DNA from: Hyphomicrobiales bacterium
GTDB taxonomy: Bacteria; Pseudomonadota; Alphaproteobacteria; Rhizobiales; Aestuariivirgaceae
DNA: 58,077 nt
NCBI GenBank assembly: GCA_026982665.1
Contig: JALSGQ010000010.1
Coordinates: 1 to 58,077, forward strand
Direction of reading: 5' to 3'
This document shows positions 15,993-26,088 of the stretch, piece after piece. The translations under genes and the position numbers were made by a program. The notes beneath the pieces are model-generated. The model had not been told where the DNA came from, searched no databases, and was given only the letters and a program-made list of their open reading frames with translations. Positions within the stretch are counted from its first letter, which is position 1. Every line of letters begins with the position of its first letter.

Positions 15993-17360
15993 ATGCCCGA
16001 GCCCCATGCATCCGAACAGCGCATCCGCGCCCGCACCGATGCCATCCTGCAGCGGCTGCTGCAACTGCACCCGAAGCGCATCGACCTGACGCTGGGGCGC
16101 ATGCGGCGGCTGATGTCCGCGCTTGGCCACCCGGAGCGCCACCTGCCGCCGGTCATTCACGTTGCCGGCACCAACGGCAAGGGCTCCACCATCGCCTTCA
16201 TGCGCGCCATCGCCGAGGCAGCGGGCCTGCGCGTGCACACCTACACCTCGCCGCACCTGGTGCGCTTTGCCGAGCGCATCATGCTGGCTGGCGAGACGGG
16301 CGCGCAGCCCATTGCCGAGCCGTGGCTGGCAGAGCTGCTGGAGGAGTGCGAGGCGGCCAATGCCGGCGCGCCCATCACCTTCTTCGAGATCACCACCGCT
16401 GCGGCCTTCCTCGCCTTCTCGCGCCGCGAGGCCGACCTGCTGCTGCTGGAGGTAGGCCTGGGCGGCCGGCTGGACGCCACCAACGTGGCCGAGGGTGTTG
16501 CCGTCAGCGCCATTGCGCCGGTGGCGCTGGATCACCAGGAGTTCCTGGGCGACAACCTGCGCCAGATCGCGCAGGAAAAGGCCGGCATCATCCGTGAAGG
16601 CGTGCCGGTGGTCATCGGCCCGCAGCCCGATGATGCCTATCATGCCATTGCCGAGCGCGCGCGGGCGCTGCATGCACCATTGTTCGCTGCCAACCGCGAC
16701 TGGCAGGTCTTCGAGCAGCACGGGCGGCTGGTATGGGAAGACGAATCGGCGCTGCACGACCTGCCGCTGCCGGCGCTCACCGGGCGCTTTCAGGTGGACA
16801 ACGCCGGGCTGGCCATCGCCGCGCTGCGCCGCCTGGGGGATGGACGCATCAGCGAGGAGGCCATCGCCCGCGGGCTGAGGCGCGCGCGCTGGCCGGGACG
16901 CATGCAGCCGCTGCGCGAAGGGTTGCTGCGGCTGTTCGTCAACCCCGATGACGAGCTGTGGATCGACGGCGGCCACAACCCCCACGCCGCGCAGGCGCTG
17001 GCCTCCACGCTGGCCGACCTTGACGAGGTGGCACCGATGCCCATCGTGCTGGTGGTCGGCATGCTGAACAATCGCGATGCGCAAGCCTGGCTCGGCCATT
17101 TCACCGGGCTGGTATCACAGGTCTATGCCGTGCCCATCCCGGGGCAGGAGAATGCCCACGACCCGGTGGACATCGCCGCCGCCGCCTGCCGTGCCGGGCT
17201 GTCGGCGCAGGCGGTGCCGACGCTGGAAGAGGCGCTCAGGCAGGCCGCGCGCCTGAAGCCCGACGCACCGGTGCGCATCGTCATTGCCGGCTCGCTCTAT
17301 CTCGCCGGTCATGCGCTGGCCCGCAATGCCGAGGAAGAGGCGGATGCGGCGCGCGAATGA
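15993..17360 (+). CDS. folC: Bifunctional dihydrofolate synthase / folylpolyglutamate synthase
   Basis: 455 residues. The Mur-ligase-type P-loop is VAGTNGKGSTIAF near residues 53-65, followed by YTSPHLVRFAERI (folate and ATP contacts) and LLEVGLGGRLDATN. The C-terminal glutamate-ligase domain has DGGHNPHAAQAL. The enzyme joins Glu to dihydropteroate and then extends the folate gamma-glutamyl chain in the cytosol. Length and motif order are normal. accD and trpAB, frequent folC neighbours in this class, are not seen here; rnd is upstream and glnK downstream. Confidence 0.95.
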   Translation: MPEPHASEQRIRARTDAILQRLLQLHPKRIDLTLGRMRRLMSALGHPERHLPPVIHVAGTNGKGSTIAFMRAIAEAAGLRVHTYTSPHLVRFAERIMLAGETGAQPIAEPWLAELLEECEAANAGAPITFFEITTAAAFLAFSRREADLLLLEVGLGGRLDATNVAEGVAVSAIAPVALDHQEFLGDNLRQIAQEKAGIIREGVPVVIGPQPDDAYHAIAERARALHAPLFAANRDWQVFEQHGRLVWEDESALHDLPLPALTGRFQVDNAGLAIAALRRLGDGRISEEAIARGLRRARWPGRMQPLREGLLRLFVNPDDELWIDGGHNPHAAQALASTLADLDEVAPMPIVLVVGMLNNRDAQAWLGHFTGLVSQVYAVPIPGQENAHDPVDIAAAACRAGLSAQAVPTLEEALRQAARLKPDAPVRIVIAGSLYLAGHALARNAEEEADAARE

Positions 17361-17540
17361 GATGCCGCAAGGCGACTCACGCTGCCGATTTTTTCACATT
17401 CAATGACTGGAATATGTGATTAATGATTGTGCATTCTGGTGTTATCTGAACATTATTTATGCATCCGCATCTGGCTGGCAGGGCTGCCGTGATTCCGAAT
17501 CAGCCTGATTCGCAACGCTTTTTTAATGATTCCCCGACTT

Positions 17541-17951
<411 letters not shown>

Positions 17952-17977
17952 GGCGTCAACAGAGGGGAATCGATATC

Positions 17978-19351
<1,374 letters not shown>

Positions 19352-19395
19352 GGCCTTCCCTGCCGGACGGTTTCCCGGACAATACGTGCAACACC

Positions 19396-19427
19396 GGCCG
19401 GAGCGGCACCTGCCGCTCCGGCCTTTT
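19396..19427 (+). terminator. Rho-independent terminator of glnK-amtB
   Basis: A perfect 12-base stem (GGCCGGAGCGGC at 19396-19407, complement at 19412-19423) with an ACCT tetraloop and four T. It lies 45 bases after the amtB stop. Confidence 0.88.
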
Positions 19428-19796
19428 GCATGGGTTGACGAGACGGGAAAAGGCATGGGAGCGGCTGCTCCCGCCGACGCTGGCAATGCATGACGGACCA
19501 TGCCCCGTCCATGTGTGCTCCGGCGGCATGAGGGAAAGCTGGAGCATGGCGGGATGGCTTCGCCGGCCTGCCGCCTGATCGGACGACCGGGCAGGCCTGG
19601 CCACAGGCCGGCGGCTGCTGCCGCCAAGCGGCCAGCCGTGCCCGGCACGGACCATCCGGAATGCACCGCCGGACAGGCAAAGGCCCCGCCGGAGCCGCGC
19701 TCGGCGAGGCCTTCAATCTTTCAGTTCGCATGCCGCACATGTCGCGAGGTGGTTGCCGCAGCGGCATCGATGCCCAAAGAGGCGGCATCCGCCGCA
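19428..19796. other. Convergent intergenic region, no gene seen
   Basis: 369 bases between the amtB terminator and the 3' end of ctpA. GC-rich with several short palindromes (around 19590-19640), but no T-tracted stem and no open frame with family features. A ctpA terminator is expected here but I cannot point to a convincing one. Confidence 0.5.
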
Positions 19797-21245
19797 TCAC
19801 GGCGCGGACTTCTCCGCCGGCTTCTTCCCGTCTTCCGACTTCGCCACCGCGCCGCCGGTCTTCTCGCCGGCCTTGCCATCGAGCTTCTTCGCCACCTTGC
19901 CGTCAGCATCCTTCTCCGCCGGCTTCTTCTCCAGCATGGCGATGCTCTCGCCGTGCAGCAGCTTGATGGCTGCCTTCAGCTGGGTGTCCTTGGCCTTGTC
20001 GCGCGGCACATAGACGAGCGAGGGCGCATCCACCTCCTTCTCCTGGTCGTTGCGCAGGTGGCCCTCCAGCCCCGCCTCGCCCTTGATGCGCAGCTGGTCG
20101 GCCTTGTCCTTCAGCTCGTCGGGCAGCTCCTGTTCCACGATGTGGTCGGGCATGATGCCCTTGGCCTGGATGGAGCGGCCCGATGGCGTGTAGTAGCGCT
20201 CCGTCGTCAGGCGGATGGCACCACGGTCAGGCAGCAGCGGAATGATCTTCTGCACCGACCCCTTGCCGAACGAGCGCGTGCCGATGAGGGTGGCGCGCTG
20301 ATGATCCTGAAGCGCCCCGGCAACGATCTCCGAGGCCGAGGCCGACCCGCCGTTGATCAGCACCACCACCGGCTTGCCGCCGGCAAGGTCGCCCGGCGTG
20401 GCGTCCCAGCGCTTGGCGTCGTTGCGCCCGCGGACGGAAACGATCTCGCCCTTCTCCAGGAAGGCGTCGGACACCGCCACCGCCTGATCCAGCAGCCCAC
20501 CGGGATTGTTGCGCAGGTCGATGATGTAGCCCTTCAGCTTCTCGCCCAGCTTCTCCTGCAGCTCTTTCATCGCCTGCTTCAGCTTCGGTTCGGTCTGTTC
20601 GTTGAAGGAGGTGATGCGCACATAGCCGATATCCCCCCCTTCCACCGACCACTTCACCGACTGGATGCGGATGATGTCGCGCACGATCCTGATGTCGAAC
20701 GGCTCCTTGCGCCCCTTGCGCACCACGGTGATGGTAATCGGCGTGCCCACCTTGCCGCGCATCTTCTCCACCGCCTGGCTCAGGGTCATGCCCTTCACCG
20801 GCTTGCCGTCGATCTTGATGATCATGTCGCCGGCCAGCACGCCGGCCTTGGCGGCGGGGGTGTCGTCGATGGGCGAAACCACCTTCACCACGCCGTTTTC
20901 CATGGTAACCTCGATGCCCAGCCCGCCGAACTCGCCGCGGATGTTCACCAGCATCTCGCGGTAGTTCTTCGCGCTCAGGTAGCTGGAATGCGGATCAAGC
21001 GACTTCAGCATGCCGCCGATGGCCGCCTCGATGAGCTTCTCGGTGTCCGGCTTTTCCACGTATTCGCGCCGGATGCGCTCGAACACCTCGCCGAACAGGT
21101 CAAGCTGGCGATAGATCTGGATCTGCTCATCAGCCGGGGCATTCGCGCCATCACGCGCGCCGGCCACGTCCAGCACCTGCCAGACGCCGGCGCTGACGAC
21201 GGCACCGAACAGCACCAGCGAGAGATTCTTCAGCATTGGTCTCAT
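19797..21245 (-). CDS. ctpA: Carboxy-terminal processing protease (S41 family)
   Basis: 482 residues from the ATG at 21245, with AGAGG as ribosome site. An N-terminal signal anchor (LSLVLFGAVVSAGVW) targets it to the periplasm. A PDZ domain follows (GGLGIEV through GDMIIKIDGKPV), then the S41 catalytic core with the nucleophile Ser in NGGSASASEIVAGAL and the Lys in TRSFGKGSVQ. The last 60 residues are Lys/Glu/Asp-rich low complexity. CtpA-type proteases degrade or mature periplasmic proteins, including cell-wall hydrolase factors. It lies 84 bases downstream of the EnvC-type gene, its usual partner. Confidence 0.92.
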   Translation of the reverse strand: MRPMLKNLSLVLFGAVVSAGVWQVLDVAGARDGANAPADEQIQIYRQLDLFGEVFERIRREYVEKPDTEKLIEAAIGGMLKSLDPHSSYLSAKNYREMLVNIRGEFGGLGIEVTMENGVVKVVSPIDDTPAAKAGVLAGDMIIKIDGKPVKGMTLSQAVEKMRGKVGTPITITVVRKGRKEPFDIRIVRDIIRIQSVKWSVEGGDIGYVRITSFNEQTEPKLKQAMKELQEKLGEKLKGYIIDLRNNPGGLLDQAVAVSDAFLEKGEIVSVRGRNDAKRWDATPGDLAGGKPVVVLINGGSASASEIVAGALQDHQRATLIGTRSFGKGSVQKIIPLLPDRGAIRLTTERYYTPSGRSIQAKGIMPDHIVEQELPDELKDKADQLRIKGEAGLEGHLRNDQEKEVDAPSLVYVPRDKAKDTQLKAAIKLLHGESIAMLEKKPAEKDADGKVAKKLDGKAGEKTGGAVAKSEDGKKPAEKSAP

Positions 21246-21329
21246 GACGAGCCTCTTCAAAGCTGTCAGTGGCGAAACATCGCATCCGTGCGCCAGATGA
21301 TGCGCTCCAGATGATGCCTGCCGGACATG

Positions 21330-22943
21330 TCAGTTGCGCCGTGCCTGCCGCCGGGTGTTGATGAGCCAGCCCGCCGGATCAAGCAGTTTTCGGCCCTTTC
21401 TCAGCTCCATGTAGAGGATGGGGCGGCTGCCCGCAACGTTTTCGTCCACCACCGTGCTGGGCGCGGGCCGCTGCCCCATGCGCCCCACCGGCTCTCCGGC
21501 ACGCACCACCTCGCCGGTGCGCACCAGCGTCTCCTGCAACCCGGCCAGCAGTATACGGTATCCTTCCCCCACATCCAAAATGACAAGTTTGCCATAGCCG
21601 CGAAAACGCCCGGCCAGCAGCACCTTTCCTTCCGCCGGAGCGGTTACCACCGCGCCGGGCAGGGTGGAAACGTAAATGCCCCTGGCCTTGCCCAGCAGTG
21701 CCGTGCGCTCGCCAAAGGCCGCCAGCCTGCGCCCCTGCGCCGGCCACGGCAGGCGCCCTCGGCGGCGGCTGAAGGGCACTGTCGGCACCAGCTTGCGCGG
21801 CACGGCCGCAAGCCTCGGAGAAGCAGGCTTGCGCTGCCCTTCCGCCCCGCTGGCGGCATGCTCTTCGGCGCGTTTCTCGTCTCCGCGGTCGGCAGCACCG
21901 GCATCCTGCCCGGCTGCCTGTTTGCGCCGTGCTGCTTCCGCCATTTGCCGGGCGGCTTCGGCGCGCTGGCGTTCCAGCGTGGCCTGCAGCTCCTCCAGCG
22001 TCTTCGACTGCTTCAGCAGGCGTGCAAGACGTTGTTCCTGCGTCGCCAGTTGCTGTCCGGTCTGTTTCAGCAGGTCGTTCTTCAGCTTCAGCATGCCCTG
22101 CATGCGGGAGGATGTCTCGCGCAGGGCCGCCAGCCCTTCCTCGTGCTTGCGCCGGGCCTGCCGCAGTTCCTCCTCCAGTTGTGCCAGCCGCTGCAGGTCG
22201 TTGCGCAGGCGCTGCGCCTGCTCCTGCATGCGTGGCAGCACCGCCCCCATCGCCAGGGCGCTGCGCACCGCCTGCAGCACGTCATCCGGGCGGGTAACGA
22301 ACGGCGGGGGCGGGTCGCGCCGCAGGCGCTGCAGCGCCGCCAGCAGGCGCACCGTGCTGGCACGGTTCGCTGCCAGCCGCTGCAGGACCTGTGCGCGCTG
22401 CTGCTGCAGCCTGCCGATGCGCCGCTGCGCGGTGGCAATGCGCTGTTCCAGCGCCTGCACCTGCGCCGCCAGCCGCACCAGGTCGCGCCGCATGCGCTCG
22501 ATTTCCGCCTGCAGTGCCTGCTGTTCCCGTTGCAGTTTCTGCCGTGCCGCCTGTTCCTGCCGGATGCGTTGCTGCAACCGCTCAAGCTCGCGTTGTTGCG
22601 GCGAGGGTGTGGCCTGCGCAAGCCGCCGTGGTGGCAGGCTTTCCGGTGCCGGAGAAACCGATGGCTCCAATGCCGGAAGCACTGAAGGGGGTGGCGCAAG
22701 CGGCAATGATGCCGGTGCCTCCACCACTTCCGGAAAAGCCGCCGATGCTGCCGTCTCTGTGGCCTGTGCTGTGGCCGGCCCGCCGAGGAACAGCCACCAG
22801 CAACCGGCAATGACTGCCGGCAGGCCACGCAAGCCGGCACGGTGCACCCCGCAGGCATGCCCGCGGCAAGGTGCATCACGGTATCGATACCAGAGAATCA
22901 TCGCCGCCATCCTGACACGTGGAGCAGGCAGCGTCGAGAGCAT
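21330..22943 (-). CDS. envC: EnvC-type murein hydrolase activator with degenerate LytM domain
   Basis: Up to 537 residues. The start is uncertain: ATGs at 22943, 22910 and 22901, or a GTG at 22847 that would place the signal sequence (GLPAVIAGCWWLFLGG, then ATAQA) at the N-terminus. A Pro-rich linker is followed by two long coiled-coil blocks and a C-terminal M23/LytM-like fold (GRFRGYGKLVILDVGEGYRI, then VVRAGEPVGRMG). The zinc ligands of active M23 enzymes are missing: neither the HxxxD nor the HxH motif is present, with ILYMELR where HLHFE is expected. This pattern is known in EnvC, which activates amidases at the septum rather than cutting murein. It lies between chvG and ctpA. Confidence 0.85.
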   Translation of the reverse strand: MLSTLPAPRVRMAAMILWYRYRDAPCRGHACGVHRAGLRGLPAVIAGCWWLFLGGPATAQATETAASAAFPEVVEAPASLPLAPPPSVLPALEPSVSPAPESLPPRRLAQATPSPQQRELERLQQRIRQEQAARQKLQREQQALQAEIERMRRDLVRLAAQVQALEQRIATAQRRIGRLQQQRAQVLQRLAANRASTVRLLAALQRLRRDPPPPFVTRPDDVLQAVRSALAMGAVLPRMQEQAQRLRNDLQRLAQLEEELRQARRKHEEGLAALRETSSRMQGMLKLKNDLLKQTGQQLATQEQRLARLLKQSKTLEELQATLERQRAEAARQMAEAARRKQAAGQDAGAADRGDEKRAEEHAASGAEGQRKPASPRLAAVPRKLVPTVPFSRRRGRLPWPAQGRRLAAFGERTALLGKARGIYVSTLPGAVVTAPAEGKVLLAGRFRGYGKLVILDVGEGYRILLAGLQETLVRTGEVVRAGEPVGRMGQRPAPSTVVDENVAGSRPILYMELRKGRKLLDPAGWLINTRRQARRN

Positions 22944-22969
22944 GCCCTGCCATCATGCCGCTCATGCGC

Positions 22970-24883
22970 TCATGCCTGGTGCCGTGCATGCGGCAGCCGC
23001 ACCACGAAGCGCGCGCCCAGGATGCGCTCGCTGCCGTCTTCCTGCCGTTCGGTGATGTTCTCCGCCCGGATGACGCCGCCGTGTGCCTCCACGATCTGCC
23101 GCGAGATGGCCAGCCCCAGCCCCGAGTTCTGGCCGAAATGCCGGGCCGGGCGATGCGTGTAGAAGCGCTGGAAGATCTTCTCCAGGTTCTCTGGCGGAAT
23201 GCCCGGCCCCTCGTCCTCCACGCGGATTTCCACGTGCTTCGGCAGGCGCTTCAGCACCACGCGGATGACGCCCTGCGGTGGCGAGAACGAGCGGGCATTG
23301 ACCAGGAGATTGCGCAGCACCTGTGCCAGTCGCACGTCATGTCCCATCACCGTGAAGGCGTCATCGCCGCGCACGCCGCGCGGCAGCGGCAGTCGTTCAA
23401 TGACAATGTGCGCCTCGCCCTCGCGTGCCGTCTCGTTCATCACCTGCGCCAGCGTTTCCGCCAGCTCCGCCACGTCCACCGGCTCGGCATGGATGCGCGC
23501 CAGCTCCGCATCCAGCCTCGATGCATCGGAAATGTCGGAGATCAGCCGGTCGAGCCGCTTCACGTCCTGCAGCACCACGGCAACCAGCCGCTCGCGCTGC
23601 TCCTTCGTGCGGGCGAACTGCAATGTCTCCACCGCCGAGCGCAGGGAGGTGAGCGGATTCTTGATCTCGTGCGCCACGTCTGCGGCGAAGCTCTCGATGG
23701 CGTCGATGCGCTCATACAGCGCCTGCGTCATGTCGCGCAGCGCGCCGGAGAGATGGCCGATCTCGTCGTCGCGATGGCTGAAGTCGGGGATCTCCACGCG
23801 GTTGTCCACACCCTTGCGCACGCGCTCGGCGGCGGCTGCCAGCTTGCGGATGGGCTCTGCCACCTGCGAGGCCAGCGACACGGAAAGCAGCAGCGTAACC
23901 AGCCCGGCAATCACGAACATGAAGATGATCAGCCGCCGCTCGGAGCGCAGCACCTCGTCGATTTCTCCCCCTTGCGTGGACAGCAGCAGCGCCCCCAGCA
24001 CCGAGCGCTGACGCGCCACCGGCACCGCCACGGTAACGATGATCTCGCCCTTCTCGTTCACCCGCACCACGGAGACGGAAGCGCCGGTAAGCGCCGCCCG
24101 CACCTCCGGAAACGCCTTGCCGTTGTCGAAGCCGTAATCTTCCTGGAGCGGATAGTGATTGCGGAACAGCGTATCGTCGATCCACCGCCATGCGCGTTGC
24201 CACCAGCTTTCCTGCGGTGTCGGCAGGGCCGGCAGCTCCTGCTCCAGCAGCCCGCCGTAGAGGTTGCGCGAATCGGCCACCAGCATGCCTTCCGGATCAT
24301 ACACCCGGGCAATGGTGTTGGTGGACTGGGCAATGCGCCTGAGCACCGGTGCCACCCGCTCCGGCCGGATGATCCACGACAGCTCCTGCGAGCCGCCTTC
24401 CGGAATCTCCTCCGTCTGTGCCACCAGCCGGTCGGGGTCGATGATGATCTCGCCGGTATCCACGCTGGCGGCGGAGGCAATGGCGGCGGCCATGATGCGC
24501 GCCTGTGTCATCAGCGATTCCACCCGCGCATCGATGAGGCTCTCGCGCGACTGGTTGAAGTAGAGCAGCCCGCCCACCAGGATGATCAGCCCCAGGATGT
24601 TGATGATGACGATGCGCGCCAGCAGGCTGGTGGGCCTCAGCCTGCGCAGCAGCCGCAACGCTGCGGCCACAGCCGGTCGGGCAGAGCGGCGGCCACCTTT
24701 CGGTGCTGATGCGCCCTGCTGCCGGGCATCGGCGGCTTGCGCAGCCTCCTGCATGCCACCGGCCGAAGAGGCGGCGCTTGCACTTCGTGCATGGTCAGGG
24801 CTGTCGGAAGTGGCGGCATCATCGCGCCCGGGCGCGCGCAGGACATCCGGCGCGCCACCACCCGCCAGCACATCTTCCGTCAT
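22970..24883 (-). CDS. chvG: Sensor histidine kinase ChvG
   Basis: 637 residues if it starts at 24883 (an ATG at 24907 is an alternative). After a polar N-terminus of about 85 residues, TM1 is at about 87-109 and TM2 at about 317-339, enclosing a periplasmic sensor domain. HAMP is next (VAEPIRKLAAAAERV), then the phospho-acceptor His405 in FAADVAHEIKNPLTSLR, an N box (NLLVNARSFSPP), and G boxes (VEDEGPGIP, SGLGLAISRQ). The kinase box and the sensor layout match ChvG/ExoS/BvrS, which senses acidity and envelope stress. It follows chvI on the same strand. Confidence 0.92.
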   Translation of the reverse strand: MTEDVLAGGGAPDVLRAPGRDDAATSDSPDHARSASAASSAGGMQEAAQAADARQQGASAPKGGRRSARPAVAAALRLLRRLRPTSLLARIVIINILGLIILVGGLLYFNQSRESLIDARVESLMTQARIMAAAIASAASVDTGEIIIDPDRLVAQTEEIPEGGSQELSWIIRPERVAPVLRRIAQSTNTIARVYDPEGMLVADSRNLYGGLLEQELPALPTPQESWWQRAWRWIDDTLFRNHYPLQEDYGFDNGKAFPEVRAALTGASVSVVRVNEKGEIIVTVAVPVARQRSVLGALLLSTQGGEIDEVLRSERRLIIFMFVIAGLVTLLLSVSLASQVAEPIRKLAAAAERVRKGVDNRVEIPDFSHRDDEIGHLSGALRDMTQALYERIDAIESFAADVAHEIKNPLTSLRSAVETLQFARTKEQRERLVAVVLQDVKRLDRLISDISDASRLDAELARIHAEPVDVAELAETLAQVMNETAREGEAHIVIERLPLPRGVRGDDAFTVMGHDVRLAQVLRNLLVNARSFSPPQGVIRVVLKRLPKHVEIRVEDEGPGIPPENLEKIFQRFYTHRPARHFGQNSGLGLAISRQIVEAHGGVIRAENITERQEDGSERILGARFVVRLPHARHQA

Positions 24884-24985
24884 GGCCTGCGCCTTTCGTG
24901 CCCGCATGCACTCCTCGGCTTTCCCTGTTGCGGCATCACCTGTGTCATCCACCGACCCCGTGCGCGCCAAGGGCGCTTCCGCCGC

Positions 24986-25681
24986 TCATTCCTCGCGGAA
25001 GCGGTAGCCCACGCCATACAGCGTTTCGATGGCGTTGAACTCCGGATCGACGGCCCGGAACTTCTTGCGCAAACGCTTGATGTGGGAATCGATGGTGCGG
25101 TCGTCCACATACACCTGGTCGTCATAGGCCGCATCCATCAGCGCCTCGCGCGTCTTCACGATGCCGGGGCGCTGCGCCAGCGCCTGGAAGATGAGAAACT
25201 CGGTAACGGTGAGCGTTACCGGCTTGCCGTCCCACAGGCAGATGTGCCGGTCCGGATCCAGCACCAGCTTGCCGCGGCGGATGACACGGTCCGATTCTTC
25301 CTCGCCCCCTTCTGCACGCGAACGGGCGCGGCGCAGCACCGTCTTCACCCGCTCCACCAGCAGCCGCTGGGAGAACGGTTTGCGGATGTAGTCATCCGCC
25401 CCCATCTTCAGGCCGAACAGCTCGTCGATCTCGTCATCCTTGGAGGTGAGGAAGATCACCGGCATGTCGCTTTTCTGCCGCAGCCGGCGCAGCAGCTCCA
25501 TGCCGTCCATGCGCGGCATCTTGATGTCGAGGATGGCGATGTCGGGCGGATCATCCAGCAATCCCTCCAGCGCCGAGGCTCCATCGGTATAGGTGCGGGT
25601 GCGGAAACCTTCCGCCTCGAACGCCATGGCAATGGATGTGAGGATGTTGCGATCGTCGTCAACCAGGGCGATGGTCGGCAT
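24986..25681 (-). CDS. chvI: Response regulator ChvI
   Basis: 231 residues. OmpR/PhoB-type receiver with the acidic pair in [10 protein letters not shown], the phospho-acceptor Asp in [13 protein letters not shown], Thr in FLTSKDDE and Lys in DDYIRKPF. The C-terminal winged helix contains [19 protein letters not shown] and ends [13 protein letters not shown], characteristic of ChvI. Partner of ChvG; in rhizobia and Agrobacterium the pair controls envelope, exopolysaccharide and motility genes. Here pckA and hprK, frequent ChvGI neighbours, are replaced by envC and ctpA downstream. Confidence 0.95.
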   Translation of the reverse strand: MPTIALVDDDRNILTSIAMAFEAEGFRTRTYTDGASALEGLLDDPPDIAILDIKMPRMDGMELLRRLRQKSDMPVIFLTSKDDEIDELFGLKMGADDYIRKPFSQRLLVERVKTVLRRARSRAEGGEEESDRVIRRGKLVLDPDRHICLWDGKPVTLTVTEFLIFQALAQRPGIVKTREALMDAAYDDQVYVDDRTIDSHIKRLRKKFRAVDPEFNAIETLYGVGYRFREE

Positions 25682-26088
25682 GATGTTTCAGGACCTCCGC
25701 TTGCGGGTTGTGCCACCACCACAGGCGGCCTGTGCCAGCGTCATCATCGGCCTGATGACCGGCAAGCGCGACAGAAATGTGGCATGCACGAGTGCACATG
25801 CATGAGCGCCCACTGCCTGCCGCCGTGCCGATGCCGGATACCGGGGCATCCGGCGCGTTGCGCTTGCCCCCGTTCCGCAAGGTGCGGCAGGCAGCACGTG
25901 CCGAACTTACCACGACGGATTGCGTGCCGTCCAATCGTGCCCGGCCTTCCGCCAGCGCCGCGGCAAGGTCTGCCCGTTTTCCTGTCTCTATCTGGGCATT
26001 GCCGACAATTTTAGCAATTGCGCCAAAACCGCCTTTACGGCTGTTGCTGCATTGTCAGGCAAGGGGGCGGGGAACAGGGAGCGCAACG
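25682..26088. other. Divergent intergenic region chvI / hybrid kinase
   Basis: 407 bases between two divergent signalling genes, expected to hold both promoters. An AT-richer patch lies at 26005-26040. No open frame here has convincing features. Confidence 0.5.
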
